From Sphingomonadales bacterium (GTDB lineage: Bacteria; Pseudomonadota; Alphaproteobacteria; Sphingomonadales; Sphingomonadaceae), in the NCBI GenBank assembly GCA_025356275.1, contig JANXUK010000095.1, positions 1-44,288 of the forward strand: 44,288 nt of DNA. Reading direction: 5' to 3'. This document shows, piece after piece, positions 1 through 9,463 of this stretch (within the stretch, counting starts at the first letter, position 1; each line of letters begins with the position of its first letter). The notes under the pieces are model-generated. The model ran no database searches. It worked only from the letters and a program-made list of their open reading frames with translations, and was not told the DNA's origin. The position numbers and the translations under genes were made by a program.

Positions 1-339
1 GCGATTGTCGTCGAGCAGGTCATGGACATCGATTTCCTCAAGGAAGCGGAAACCAGCGTGGCCGTCGCGCTGCCACATCAATTCCATCGCATGCCGCTCG
101 CCATTGCCCAGCTCGACGGCCATGGCGCGTCCGGAAGGCACATCGTGGAACAGGCGGGCCTTGATCCCCGTCGATGAGGCATCGCGCAGCACGCACAGGA
201 ATTCCCGGCCGTCGATGATCAGCTTGGCGGCGCGAACCAGTATGGTAAATCGCTCCGCCCGACGCGCCTCTATGCCCTGCGCCGCCAGTGGCGGCGTATC
301 GACGGGGGCTGCGCCGGCATGATCGCTCGACAATTGCAC
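1..339 (-). CDS. PilZ-domain protein, C-terminus cut by the window edge
   Basis: This minus-strand frame runs off the left edge of the window. About 113 codons are visible. After a variable N-terminus it shows a PilZ-like pattern: RRAER (an RxxxR c-di-GMP contact) about 25 residues in, then DASSTG (a D/NxSxxG motif) about 30 residues later. Both are hallmarks of PilZ domains, which bind cyclic di-GMP. No ATG is available in frame. I chose GTG at 339; TTG at 333 is also possible, and an in-frame stop near 416 limits how far upstream the gene can start. The partner or process it controls cannot be told from the sequence. The PilZ call is fairly secure; the start is uncertain. Confidence 0.7.
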   Translation of the reverse strand, partial: MQLSSDHAGAAPVDTPPLAAQGIEARRAERFTILVRAAKLIIDGREFLCVLRDASSTGIKARLFHDVPSGRAMAVELGNGERHAMELMWQRDGHAGFRFLEEIDVHDLLDDNR

Positions 340-483
340 TCTGGCGGGGTCCTGTCCGACATAAATATGCGTATCCCTAGGTGGCGGGACACGGGCTATG
401 TCGCACAATTCTCATGGAATGGGTAAAATTGACGTTAAATGCGATTAAGCATTCGGTGCAATCGCCGCAGAATTCCGCGCCTG

Positions 484-3186
<2,703 letters not shown>

Positions 3187-3280
3187 GGAAATATCCTGAA
3201 ATTGAGGTTTCTGCCGCGCGAGGTCAGCGCCGCAAGGTCACCGGTCGAGGGGCCAGCGTGAATGGGTAGCCAACGGCGCC

Positions 3281-3553
3281 CTATTGCCGGGCGCGGTCGA
3301 TCCCGATGCGCACCGTCTGAACGGGCAGCGCAAACGCCTCTGGCAGCGCCGCATCTGGCGCGGCACGGGCGGTCTCGGCAAATTGCCGCACTGCCCGAGG
3401 TTTAGCCAGAACCGCCGCCAAAGTCGCTGCCTTGGCCGATACGCCCGCGCCAATCTCGGTATCATGGCCCAGACACACCCACGCCTGCGCCGGCGCGCCT
3501 TGCGCGGCAAGGCCCGTCAGGAGGGCAATCAGGGCGAGGAGCAAACGATTCAT
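3281..3553 (-). CDS. Small exported protein of unknown function
   Basis: A 90-residue protein with a clear Sec signal peptide: MNR, a hydrophobic run LLLALIALLTGLAA, then an APAQA cleavage region near residue 24. The mature part is short, holds a single Cys (AWVCLGHD) and is Ala-rich, with no motif I recognise. It lies 94 bp upstream of secA on the same strand and is divergent from argJ, so it may be co-transcribed with secA. The signal peptide and its position between two conserved genes argue that it is real. No function can be proposed from sequence alone. Confidence 0.6.
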   Translation of the reverse strand: MNRLLLALIALLTGLAAQGAPAQAWVCLGHDTEIGAGVSAKAATLAAVLAKPRAVRQFAETARAAPDAALPEAFALPVQTVRIGIDRARQ

Positions 3554-3633
3554 ACGGACGCGCGATATAGTGCGCGCGAACGCCCGCGTCCAGTCGGTTT
3601 GCCACCGCCGACTGGCGCCGCTAAAGCGACCGC

Positions 3634-4860
3634 ATGTCCGACGCCATCTCCCCCCTCGCCTCGCCCTTCCCCGCGCTGCCGCCGATCGCCGGGGTCACGC
3701 CCCGCGTCGCCCGCGCCCATTACAAAAGCTGGGACCGCTGCGACCTCACCTATGTCGAACTGGCCGAGGGCACGGCGGTGGCCGGCGTATTCACCCGCAA
3801 CGTCTGCTGCTCCAGCGAGGTCGAGATCGGGCGCGAGCAGGTCAAGGCCGGCGTTGCGCGTGCCCTCATCGTCAACGCCGGCAACGCCAATGCCTTCACC
3901 GGCTATCGCGGGCGCGAGGCGGTGGAGGCGATCATGGCGCAGGTCGGCGCGCACCTCGGCTGCGCACCCGCCCAGGTGTTCGTCTCGTCGACCGGCGTCA
4001 TCGGCGTGCCCCTGCCGCGCGACAAGGCCCAGGCCGGCGTCGCCGCCGCGCTCACCGCGCCGGCGTGCGGCTGGGAGGATGCCGCGCGCACCATCGGCAC
4101 CACCGACACGTTCCCCAAGGGCGCCACCGCCACCGCCATCGTCGGTGGCCGCAAGGTCACGCTCAGCGCGATCATCAAAGGCAGCGGCATGATCGCGCCC
4201 GATATGGCGACGATGCTCGGCTATATCTTCACCGACGCCGCCGTCGCCCCCGCCTTCCTGCAACAAATGCTCAGCGCAGCCGGCGCCGAAACCTTCAACT
4301 GCATCACCGTGGACAGCGACACCTCCACCAGCGACACGGTGCTGGCCTTCGCCACCTGCAAGGCCGGACACACGCGGCTGGACAGCTTTGACAGCCCGGG
4401 CGCCGACGCCTTTGCCGCAGCCCTCCACGATGTCTGCCGGCAACTCGCGCATCTTGTGGTCCGCGACGGCGAAGGCGCGCAAAAATTCATCGCCATCACC
4501 GTGACCGGCGCGGTCAGCGATGCCAGCGCGCGCATCATCGGCCTCGCCATCGCCAACTCGCCGCTGGTCAAGACCGCCATCGCCGGGGAGGATGCCAATT
4601 GGGGCCGCGTGGTGATGGCCGTCGGCAAGGCGGGCCAACCGGCGGACCGTGACCGGCTCTCGATCGGCTTCGGCGGCATCTGGGCCGCGCGCGATGGCCA
4701 ACCCCTGCCCGACTATGACGAGGCCCCGGTCACCGCGCATCTGAAAGGCAGTGACATCGCCATCGCGGTCGACCTCGGGCTCGGCGACGGGCGTGCGACG
4801 GTGTGGACCTGCGACCTGACGCATGGCTATATCGCTATCAACGCCGATTACCGCTCATGA
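3634..4860 (+). CDS. argJ: Bifunctional glutamate N-acetyltransferase / N-acetylglutamate synthase (ornithine acetyltransferase)
   Basis: ArgJ moves the acetyl group from N-acetylornithine to glutamate in the cyclic arginine pathway, and bifunctional versions also use acetyl-CoA. The 408-residue proenzyme carries the self-cleavage signature: KGSGMIAPDMATMLG, with the scissile bond between Ala192 and the nucleophile Thr193. The conserved NAGNANAFTG, SSTGVIG and C-terminal NADYRS segments are present. The reading frame overlaps the next gene by the sequence ATGA, so the two are translationally coupled. Divergent from the small exported-protein gene and secA. Whether it is bifunctional or monofunctional cannot be told from sequence. 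Confidence 0.96.
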   Translation: MSDAISPLASPFPALPPIAGVTPRVARAHYKSWDRCDLTYVELAEGTAVAGVFTRNVCCSSEVEIGREQVKAGVARALIVNAGNANAFTGYRGREAVEAIMAQVGAHLGCAPAQVFVSSTGVIGVPLPRDKAQAGVAAALTAPACGWEDAARTIGTTDTFPKGATATAIVGGRKVTLSAIIKGSGMIAPDMATMLGYIFTDAAVAPAFLQQMLSAAGAETFNCITVDSDTSTSDTVLAFATCKAGHTRLDSFDSPGADAFAAALHDVCRQLAHLVVRDGEGAQKFIAITVTGAVSDASARIIGLAIANSPLVKTAIAGEDANWGRVVMAVGKAGQPADRDRLSIGFGGIWAARDGQPLPDYDEAPVTAHLKGSDIAIAVDLGLGDGRATVWTCDLTHGYIAINADYRS

Positions 4861-5669
4861 TAGACGCGCTGGCGCTGACCCCGGCGGTGGCGGCGATTAT
4901 GCAAGAGGCCGCCGCGCGCGCGATCCTGCCCCATTATCAGCGCCTGACCGCCAGCCAGATCATCGAAAAGGCCGCCGATGACCTCGTCACCATCGCCGAC
5001 CGTGAGAGCGAGGCGATCCTGGCCGACGGCCTTGCGCGGCTGCTCCCGGAGGCGGCGATTGTCGGTGAGGAGGCCGCGTTTGCCGATCCCACGGTTCTGG
5101 CTGGGCTGAGCGGGCCGCTATGCTGGATCATCGACCCGATCGACGGGACGCATAATTACGCGCATGGCCGGCCGCCCTTCGGCATCATCATCGCGCTGGC
5201 CGATGCGGGGGAGGCGATTGCCGGCTGGATCTACGATCCGCTGAGCGGGCGGCTGTGCCATGCGGCGCGAGGCAGCGGGGCGTTTATCGACGGCAAACGG
5301 ATCACCGCACGGGCCAGCGATTCAAACCCGCCCATCGCTGCCATTTCGCTGATGTTCGCCGACTCCGCGCGGCGCGCGGCGCTCGCCAGCCATATCGCGC
5401 GCCATTACGCGCTCACCGACATCCCGCGCTGCGCCGCCGAGCAATATCCGCGCCTGTTGCTGGGCGCCAATGATGTTGCGCTGATGGAACGCACGCTGGC
5501 TTGGGATCACGCCGCCGGGGTGCTGCTGCTGAACGAGGCCGGCGGGATGGCCGCGCGAGAGGATGGCAGCGCCTACCGCGTCGACGATGCAAGGCGCGGA
5601 CTTATCGCCGCCGCCAGCCCGGCCCTGTGGGAACAGATGGCCGGGCGGCTGGCGAATTTACGCACCTAA
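4857..5669 (+). CDS. Inositol monophosphatase-family phosphatase (possible histidinol-phosphatase)
   Basis: A 270-residue Mg-dependent, Li-sensitive-type phosphatase. Metal-binding motifs are in order: GEE at residues 70-72, WIIDPIDGTHNY at about 90-101 (the DPIDGT signature), and WDHAAG near residue 210 (second IMP signature). The start is the ATG at 4857 inside the argJ stop (ATGA overlap); an earlier in-frame start would lie inside argJ. In alphaproteobacteria the same fold serves as histidinol-phosphatase HisN, inositol phosphatase or CysQ. The coupling to argJ favours an amino-acid role, but this is inference. Its last 4 bases overlap the end of the convergent trxA. Confidence 0.9.
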   Translation: MIDALALTPAVAAIMQEAAARAILPHYQRLTASQIIEKAADDLVTIADRESEAILADGLARLLPEAAIVGEEAAFADPTVLAGLSGPLCWIIDPIDGTHNYAHGRPPFGIIIALADAGEAIAGWIYDPLSGRLCHAARGSGAFIDGKRITARASDSNPPIAAISLMFADSARRAALASHIARHYALTDIPRCAAEQYPRLLLGANDVALMERTLAWDHAAGVLLLNEAGGMAAREDGSAYRVDDARRGLIAAASPALWEQMAGRLANLRT

Positions 5670-5986
5670 AGCGCGGCTTCCAGCCAGCCCTTAAGCTGAC
5701 CCTTGGGCGCCGCGCCCAGCTTTTGTGCGACCGGCTTGCCATCCTTGAACAGGATCATCAGCGGGATCGACTGGACGTTGAACTGCGGCGGGATCGTGGT
5801 GTTTTCCATGATGTCCATCTTGGCGATGGTGACCTTGCCGGCCAGTTCCTCGCTGATTTCCTCCAGCGCGGGGGCGATCATCTTGCATGGCCCGCACCAG
5901 TCGGCCCAGAAATCGACCAGCACCGGCGTGCCGGCCCCCAGCACATCATAGGCAAAGCTGGCGTCGGTTACCTTGATCGTGGCCAT
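5666..5986 (-). CDS. trxA: Thioredoxin
   Basis: A 106-residue cytoplasmic thioredoxin with the redox centre WCGPC at residues 30-34, the VDFWADW strand before it and the cis-proline loop SIPLM. It reduces disulfides in client proteins using electrons from thioredoxin reductase. ATG at 5986 has a strong AGGAGA ribosome site. It was evidently the last gene of the addB-addA-trxA minus-strand operon, but a transposon now separates it from addA. A promoter-like pair remains in its 5' leader (see 6008-6035). Confidence 0.97.
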   Translation of the reverse strand: MATIKVTDASFAYDVLGAGTPVLVDFWADWCGPCKMIAPALEEISEELAGKVTIAKMDIMENTTIPPQFNVQSIPLMILFKDGKPVAQKLGAAPKGQLKGWLEAAL

Positions 5987-6007
5987 GAATAGTCTCCTTT
6001 GCGTGCC

Positions 6008-6035
6008 TATCTAGGGATTGGCGCGGGCTTGGCAA
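6008..6035 (-). promoter_or_regulatory. Candidate sigma-70-like promoter of trxA
   Basis: Read on the minus strand, TTGCCA (6035-6030) and TAGATA (6013-6008) are separated by 16 bp and lie about 22 bp upstream of the trxA ATG. Both boxes are on the trxA side of the transposon insertion, so trxA could still be transcribed although it is cut off from addA. This is pattern matching only; alphaproteobacterial promoters are loose. Confidence 0.35.
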
Positions 6036-6039
6036 CCGC

Positions 6040-6047
6040 CGCTTGTC
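6040..6047. repeat. Left 8-bp target-site duplication
   Basis: CGCTTGTC lies directly outside the left end of the transposon and is repeated exactly at 9456-9463, directly outside the right end. An 8-bp duplication is typical of IS1- and IS1595-type DDE elements. It marks the insertion point between trxA and addA. Confidence 0.93.
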
Positions 6048-6066
6048 GGGACTGCATCACTTTGAA
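6048..6066 (+). repeat. Left terminal inverted repeat
   Basis: A 19-bp end beginning GGGACTGCATCACT. It pairs with 9437-9455 with one mismatch at position 15 (T versus C). Homology stops abruptly after position 19. Confidence 0.93.
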
Positions 6067-6137
6067 TGTGGCAGGCTAACCCTATCGCCATCCGCGCTAT
6101 GAGCCTATATGCTTAGCGTGAAGCATGGGGAGCGCGC

Positions 6138-6494
6138 ATGGCGGCGGATAAAATACCGGTTGATTCGACAATCGAGAGCGTCTGGACTCGTCTTACGCAT
6201 CAACGGAAATATGTCAGCGGCGTGCTCAGCGCTATGCGCAGGTGCCGTGCTGAGCACGGCGAGGCATCCGTTCGCATAGGAATAACGGGCAGCGGGCAAA
6301 AGCCATACTATCGTGTCTTTTGCCCCAAGGTCGATTGCGGCGAGACGATCTTCGGGTCTTTTTACGACAATCACGATCCATTGGAGAATGCATTTGCTCA
6401 GACCTACAATTGGAGCGTCTGCTCAATGACGTTTGCCGAACTGGAAGACTTCTACGCTGCTCAAATTGGTTATTCAGGGAAAAGGCCGCTCTGA
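6138..6494 (+). CDS. Transposon cargo protein of unknown function, 118 aa
   Basis: First gene inside the transposon. The ATG at 6138 follows GGGGAG at a good distance. The 118-residue soluble protein has no signal peptide or membrane segment. It contains CPKVDCGETIFG, a CxxxxC pair that might be structural or bind metal, and an aromatic C-terminal half with an acidic stretch (FAELEDFYAAQ). I do not recognise a family. Its stop overlaps the next start by one base (TGATG), so the two are translationally coupled and probably work together. Confidence 0.65.
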   Translation: MAADKIPVDSTIESVWTRLTHQRKYVSGVLSAMRRCRAEHGEASVRIGITGSGQKPYYRVFCPKVDCGETIFGSFYDNHDPLENAFAQTYNWSVCSMTFAELEDFYAAQIGYSGKRPL

Positions 6495-6724
6495 TGCCTA
6501 AAACACCGACCGGCGCGAAACGCCCAGCCGACGTAATCGGCAACGCCGTGCACGTTATGCGCGTTCTGACGGGCGAGGCTGACGATGATGCGCCAGACGA
6601 TGGGAAGGACAAAGCGGCGCAATCGATGGGCCGCAAGGGCGGCGCGGCGAGGGCCGCGTCGATGACGCCAGAGCGGCGGGCGGAGATTGCCAAGGGGGCG
6701 GCGGCGAAGCGGTGGAGCAAATAG
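6494..6724 (+). CDS. Small basic KGG-like protein, transposon cargo
   Basis: A 76-residue protein starting at the ATG overlapping the previous stop. Residues 1-40 hold an acidic middle (GEADDDAPDDGKD). The C-terminal half reads MGRKGGAARAASMTPERR, then AEIAKGAAAKRWSK. That is strongly basic and resembles the KGG/GsiB-type stress-protein motif (xxDPEKxxEIAxKGG) and the many short alphaproteobacterial proteins ending in ERRAEIAKKAAxxRW. Such tails suggest nucleic-acid contact, which is inference. It is coupled to the 118-residue protein upstream. Confidence 0.65.
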   Translation: MPKTPTGAKRPADVIGNAVHVMRVLTGEADDDAPDDGKDKAAQSMGRKGGAARAASMTPERRAEIAKGAAAKRWSK

Positions 6725-6735
6725 GCACTTGACCC

Positions 6736-6777
6736 GGTCACTTTTTGTCGCCACGATCGAGATGGCAAAAGGTGACC
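6736..6777. promoter_or_regulatory. Inverted repeat over the start region of the two-gene cargo operon
   Basis: GGTCACTTTTTG (6736-6747) and CAAAAGGTGACC (6766-6777) are inverted repeats matching at 11 of 12 positions with an 18-bp gap. They lie between the end of the KGG-like gene and the GTG start at 6790, and overlap a loose promoter-like pair (TTGACC 6729-6734, then CACGAT after 17 bp). The operon encodes an XRE-type DNA-binding domain, so this is a plausible autoregulatory operator. An mRNA hairpin is the alternative. Confidence 0.4.
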
Positions 6778-6789
6778 AAGGGGGCTTTC

Positions 6790-7428
6790 GTGGCTGTTGT
6801 TGTCCGTGAAGAATCGTGGGACGTTGATCGCCGCCTAAGGGAACTCGGCCTAAATCGGGCGGGCCTTAATTCGGCGATTCGCGCCGCCGTTGCCGCCGTT
6901 GCAGGTTGCACTGATAATTCCCCTCCAACAGCGCGAGGCTTAATGGCTTGGTTTGCAGGCGTGGTGCGCTTGCGGGAGGAGTTTGGCATGCACGGGTGGG
7001 TACGAGACGATACCGCCAACTTCTCCACAATCATTAATCATAGGCAATTGGCGAAGATAGCTGTCGCAAACACTGACGACGCCACAGGCAATGTTCGAGT
7101 TTTCCCTACAAATCGATCAAAGAAAGGTGAATTGGGAAAACAAGCCGCTTTTCTTAATCAATTACGTCTGCCATTTGATGGCTGGTCGGCAGAACCCGAT
7201 GAGGCCAAAATTCCGGGTTTTGCGACGTGGTATTTGTGCATCTATGTTAATGAAGAAACTGTTCGGGCCGAGCTTTCATTACCAACTCGAATTGAGAACG
7301 GATTTTTTGCTGACTGGAGCGAGCGCATTATCCTCGTCGCCAATGACGATGGCTGGCGTCGCACGGCGTCACCAGACGTTGATGAAGGCGACGGGCCGGA
7401 GTTCCAGGTTATCGTCAGTCGAAAGTAA
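6790..7428 (+). CDS. Unknown cargo protein paired with an XRE-ImmA peptidase
   Basis: I chose GTG at 6790 because AAGGGGG sits five to six bases upstream; TTG at 6745 or GTG at 6772 would add up to 15 residues. The 212-residue protein is soluble. Its N-terminal third is helical with a conserved-looking MAWFAGVVRLREEFGMHGWVR segment split by several tryptophans. The C-terminal half has a mixed strand pattern (FATWYLCIYVNEETVRAEL) ending in VIVSRK. I recognise no named family. The gene lies 4 bp upstream of the XRE-ImmA gene, so the two form one operon. It could be the toxin, antitoxin or peptidase target of that pair. Codon use is more AT-rich than in host genes. Confidence 0.7.
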   Translation: MAVVVREESWDVDRRLRELGLNRAGLNSAIRAAVAAVAGCTDNSPPTARGLMAWFAGVVRLREEFGMHGWVRDDTANFSTIINHRQLAKIAVANTDDATGNVRVFPTNRSKKGELGKQAAFLNQLRLPFDGWSAEPDEAKIPGFATWYLCIYVNEETVRAELSLPTRIENGFFADWSERIILVANDDGWRRTASPDVDEGDGPEFQVIVSRK

Positions 7429-7432
7429 GTTT

Positions 7433-8515
7433 ATGTTCAGTGGACAGCGCCTGAGACTTGCTCGGCGTCGAAAAGGCCTTTCCAAAAAGGGGCTGGCCGA
7501 AGCATTAGCTATGCACCCTCGCACCGTTACCCGGTGGGAGGATGACGACCGCTCTCCTACCGACGCAGAACTTGATAAGATTTGCGCTATCCTAGGGTTC
7601 TCTAGAGATTTCTTCTTCGGTGAAGAAATCGATGAGGCGGATGTCGAAGCTGCCAGTTTTCGATCCCTATCGAGTATGCCGGCCCGGTATCGTGATGCGG
7701 CGCTGGCCGCTGGATCGTTTGGCTTTATTTTTGGAGACTGGGTGGAGGATAGGTTTAATTTGCCCGCCCTTGATCTGGAAGACCTTTCCGGCGAGACCCC
7801 CGATGGGGCGGCGCGCGCTTTGCGAGAAAAATGGGGGATTGGAGAAAAGCCCATCTCTCACATGCTTAATCTCTTAGAATCAAAGGGAGTCAGGGTTTTT
7901 TCACTGGCTGAGGATACCGATACCGTCGATGCGTTTTCGATGTGGAGGCGCAATAAGGCGTATGTTTTTCTGAACTGCATAAAGACTGCGGAGCATCAGC
8001 GGTTTGATGCAGCACATGAGCTTGGGCATTTGGTACTACACAAGCATGGGGGTCCGCGTGGCCGAGAGGCCGAGCATGAGGCTAATCAATTTGCGTCTTC
8101 ATTCCTCATGCCAAGGTCCGACGTATTAGCACAACTTTCATATGTTGATACCTTGGACAAATTAATTGCCCATAAAAAGAGATGGAAAGTCTCACTGGCG
8201 GCGCTTAATCATCGCGTACATAAGTTAGGAATGACTAGCGAATGGGAATATAGGACGTTCTGTATTCAAATTCAACAAATGGGCTATCGTAAGATTGAGC
8301 CGAGGGGGATCGATAGAGAAACGTCGTCTGCTTGGCAGCAGGTTTTATCGGATCTTCGTAATGACAAGATCACAAAGAGCAAAATAGCCGATGATTTGGC
8401 GTTGCCTACGCACGAAATTGAAAACTTGGTGTTTGGTCTTGCCAACATGCTGAGCGTTGAAGGCGGTGGCGCTGGAGACGGCGTCAAGCGCGGAAAGCTT
8501 GCGCTCGTGCATTGA
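7433..8515 (+). CDS. XRE-family HTH fused to ImmA/IrrE metallopeptidase
   Basis: A 360-residue protein with two recognisable domains. Residues 4-60 form an XRE helix-turn-helix (QRLRLARRRKGLSKKGLAEAL, HPRTVTRWE). Residues about 130-230 form an ImmA/IrrE zinc peptidase, with HELGH at 195-199 and a probable third ligand Glu216 in HEANQFASSFLMP. ImmA cleaves the ICEBs1 repressor and IrrE/DdrO-type pairs cleave an XRE repressor after DNA damage; here both activities may lie in one chain. A helical C-terminal tail (230-360) of unknown role follows. ATG at 7433 fits the HTH start; the frame is open further upstream, but that part overlaps the preceding gene. AT-rich compared with the flanks, consistent with transfer on the transposon. 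Confidence 0.92.
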   Translation: MFSGQRLRLARRRKGLSKKGLAEALAMHPRTVTRWEDDDRSPTDAELDKICAILGFSRDFFFGEEIDEADVEAASFRSLSSMPARYRDAALAAGSFGFIFGDWVEDRFNLPALDLEDLSGETPDGAARALREKWGIGEKPISHMLNLLESKGVRVFSLAEDTDTVDAFSMWRRNKAYVFLNCIKTAEHQRFDAAHELGHLVLHKHGGPRGREAEHEANQFASSFLMPRSDVLAQLSYVDTLDKLIAHKKRWKVSLAALNHRVHKLGMTSEWEYRTFCIQIQQMGYRKIEPRGIDRETSSAWQQVLSDLRNDKITKSKIADDLALPTHEIENLVFGLANMLSVEGGGAGDGVKRGKLALVH

Positions 8516-8555
8516 ACATTTATGCTTGACGTCATGCATCGGAGTCCATATAGAA

Positions 8556-9446
8556 ATGGGCATGAGAAAGCTCGCCCCCAAAGCCCGCGTCCAAATCCTC
8601 AACCTTCTGTGCGAGGGCATGTCGATGCGCGCCGTCGCCCGGATCGCCGATGTCAGCTTCAACACTGTCGCAAAGCTGCTAATCGACGCGGGCACCGTCT
8701 GCGCCGAAATGCACGACGAAATGGTGCGGAACGTGAAGGCGAGCCGCATCCAGTGCGATGAGATTTGGGCGTTCAATTACTGCAAGCAAAAGTCGGTGGC
8801 ATCGGCGAAATCCGCGCCTGCCGACGCTGGCGATATTTGGACGTGGACGGGCATCGACGCCGATAGCAAACTCATTGTCAGCTACCTTGTCGGCGATCGG
8901 TCGGGCGAGACGGCAATCGAACTTATGGACGATCTGCGCTCGCGGCTCGCCAATCGCGCCCAGCTTTCGACCGATGGGCACCGTGCCTACCTAGAAGCCA
9001 TTGAGGGCGCGTTTGGTGCCGATGTGGATTATGCTCAGATCATCAAGCTCTATGGCCCAACAATCGACAAAGGCGGTCGCTACAGCCCTGCCGAATGCAC
9101 CGGCATCAAGAAGGTGCGCGTCGAGGGAAATCCCGACATCGCCCATGTCTCGACCTCGTTCGTCGAGGCGCACAACAAAACGATGCGGATGCATATGCGC
9201 CGCTTTACCCGCCTCACCAATGGCCACAGCAAGAAAGTCGCCAATCACGCGCACATGGTCGCGCTCTACACTATGTTCTACAATTTCATTCGGACCCATT
9301 CCAAGCTGCGCATGTCACCCGCAATGGCCGCTGGCATCGCCGATACGTTCATGGGCTTCGAAGCCATCCTGGCGCGGATCGATGCCGCGCAAGCTCCGAA
9401 GGCTCGCGGCCCGTACAAAAAGTGCGCCCCGGTGATTTCAGAGTGA
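8556..9446 (+). CDS. IS1-like DDE transposase
   Basis: A 296-residue transposase. The N-terminus has a helix-turn-helix (GMSMRAVARIADVSFNTVAKLL, about 21-42). The catalytic triad is visible as Asp68 (QCDEIW), Asp140 (STDGH) and Glu204 (SFVEAHN), followed by RRFTRLTNGHSKK and YNFIRTHSKL. This matches the single-frame IS1-family type. I chose ATG at 8556, with GGAG 11 bp upstream; ATG at 8562 is an alternative. It presumably recognises the GGGACTGC ends at 6048 and 9455. The stop codon lies inside the right terminal repeat. All catalytic residues are present, so the element is potentially active. Confidence 0.93.
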   Translation: MGMRKLAPKARVQILNLLCEGMSMRAVARIADVSFNTVAKLLIDAGTVCAEMHDEMVRNVKASRIQCDEIWAFNYCKQKSVASAKSAPADAGDIWTWTGIDADSKLIVSYLVGDRSGETAIELMDDLRSRLANRAQLSTDGHRAYLEAIEGAFGADVDYAQIIKLYGPTIDKGGRYSPAECTGIKKVRVEGNPDIAHVSTSFVEAHNKTMRMHMRRFTRLTNGHSKKVANHAHMVALYTMFYNFIRTHSKLRMSPAMAAGIADTFMGFEAILARIDAAQAPKARGPYKKCAPVISE

Positions 9447-9455
9447 TGCAGTCCC
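9437..9455 (-). repeat. Right terminal inverted repeat
   Basis: Inverse copy of the left end (TTCAGAGTGATGCAGTCCC on the + strand), 18/19 identical to 6048-6066. It contains the transposase stop codon. Confidence 0.93.
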
Positions 9456-9463
9456 CGCTTGTC
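9456..9463. repeat. Right 8-bp target-site duplication
   Basis: CGCTTGTC, identical to 6040-6047. Its last two bases are part of the addA stop codon (9462-9464), so the duplication kept the addA stop intact. Confidence 0.93.

Larger units (their letters stand above)
6048..9455 (+). mobile_element. Cargo-carrying IS1-like transposon, 3,408 bp
   Basis: The element is bounded by terminal inverted repeats GGGACTGCATCACTTTGAA (6048-6066) and, read inward from the right, GGGACTGCATCACTCTGAA (9455-9437), which match at 18 of 19 positions. It is flanked by the identical octamer CGCTTGTC. Inside, all on the + strand, are four non-transposase genes (6138, 6494, 6790, 7433) and a DDE transposase whose stop codon lies within the right repeat. 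Both ends, the duplication and the transposase are intact, so the insertion looks recent and possibly still mobile. Base composition of the 6790-8515 cargo is visibly more AT-rich than the host genes. Removing the element and one octamer restores a short addA-trxA intergenic region. Confidence 0.93.

Noticed and set aside
5..322. + strand open frame at the left edge
   Set aside because: Opposite strand carries PilZ motifs (RRAER, DASSTG) in a frame that continues out of the window.
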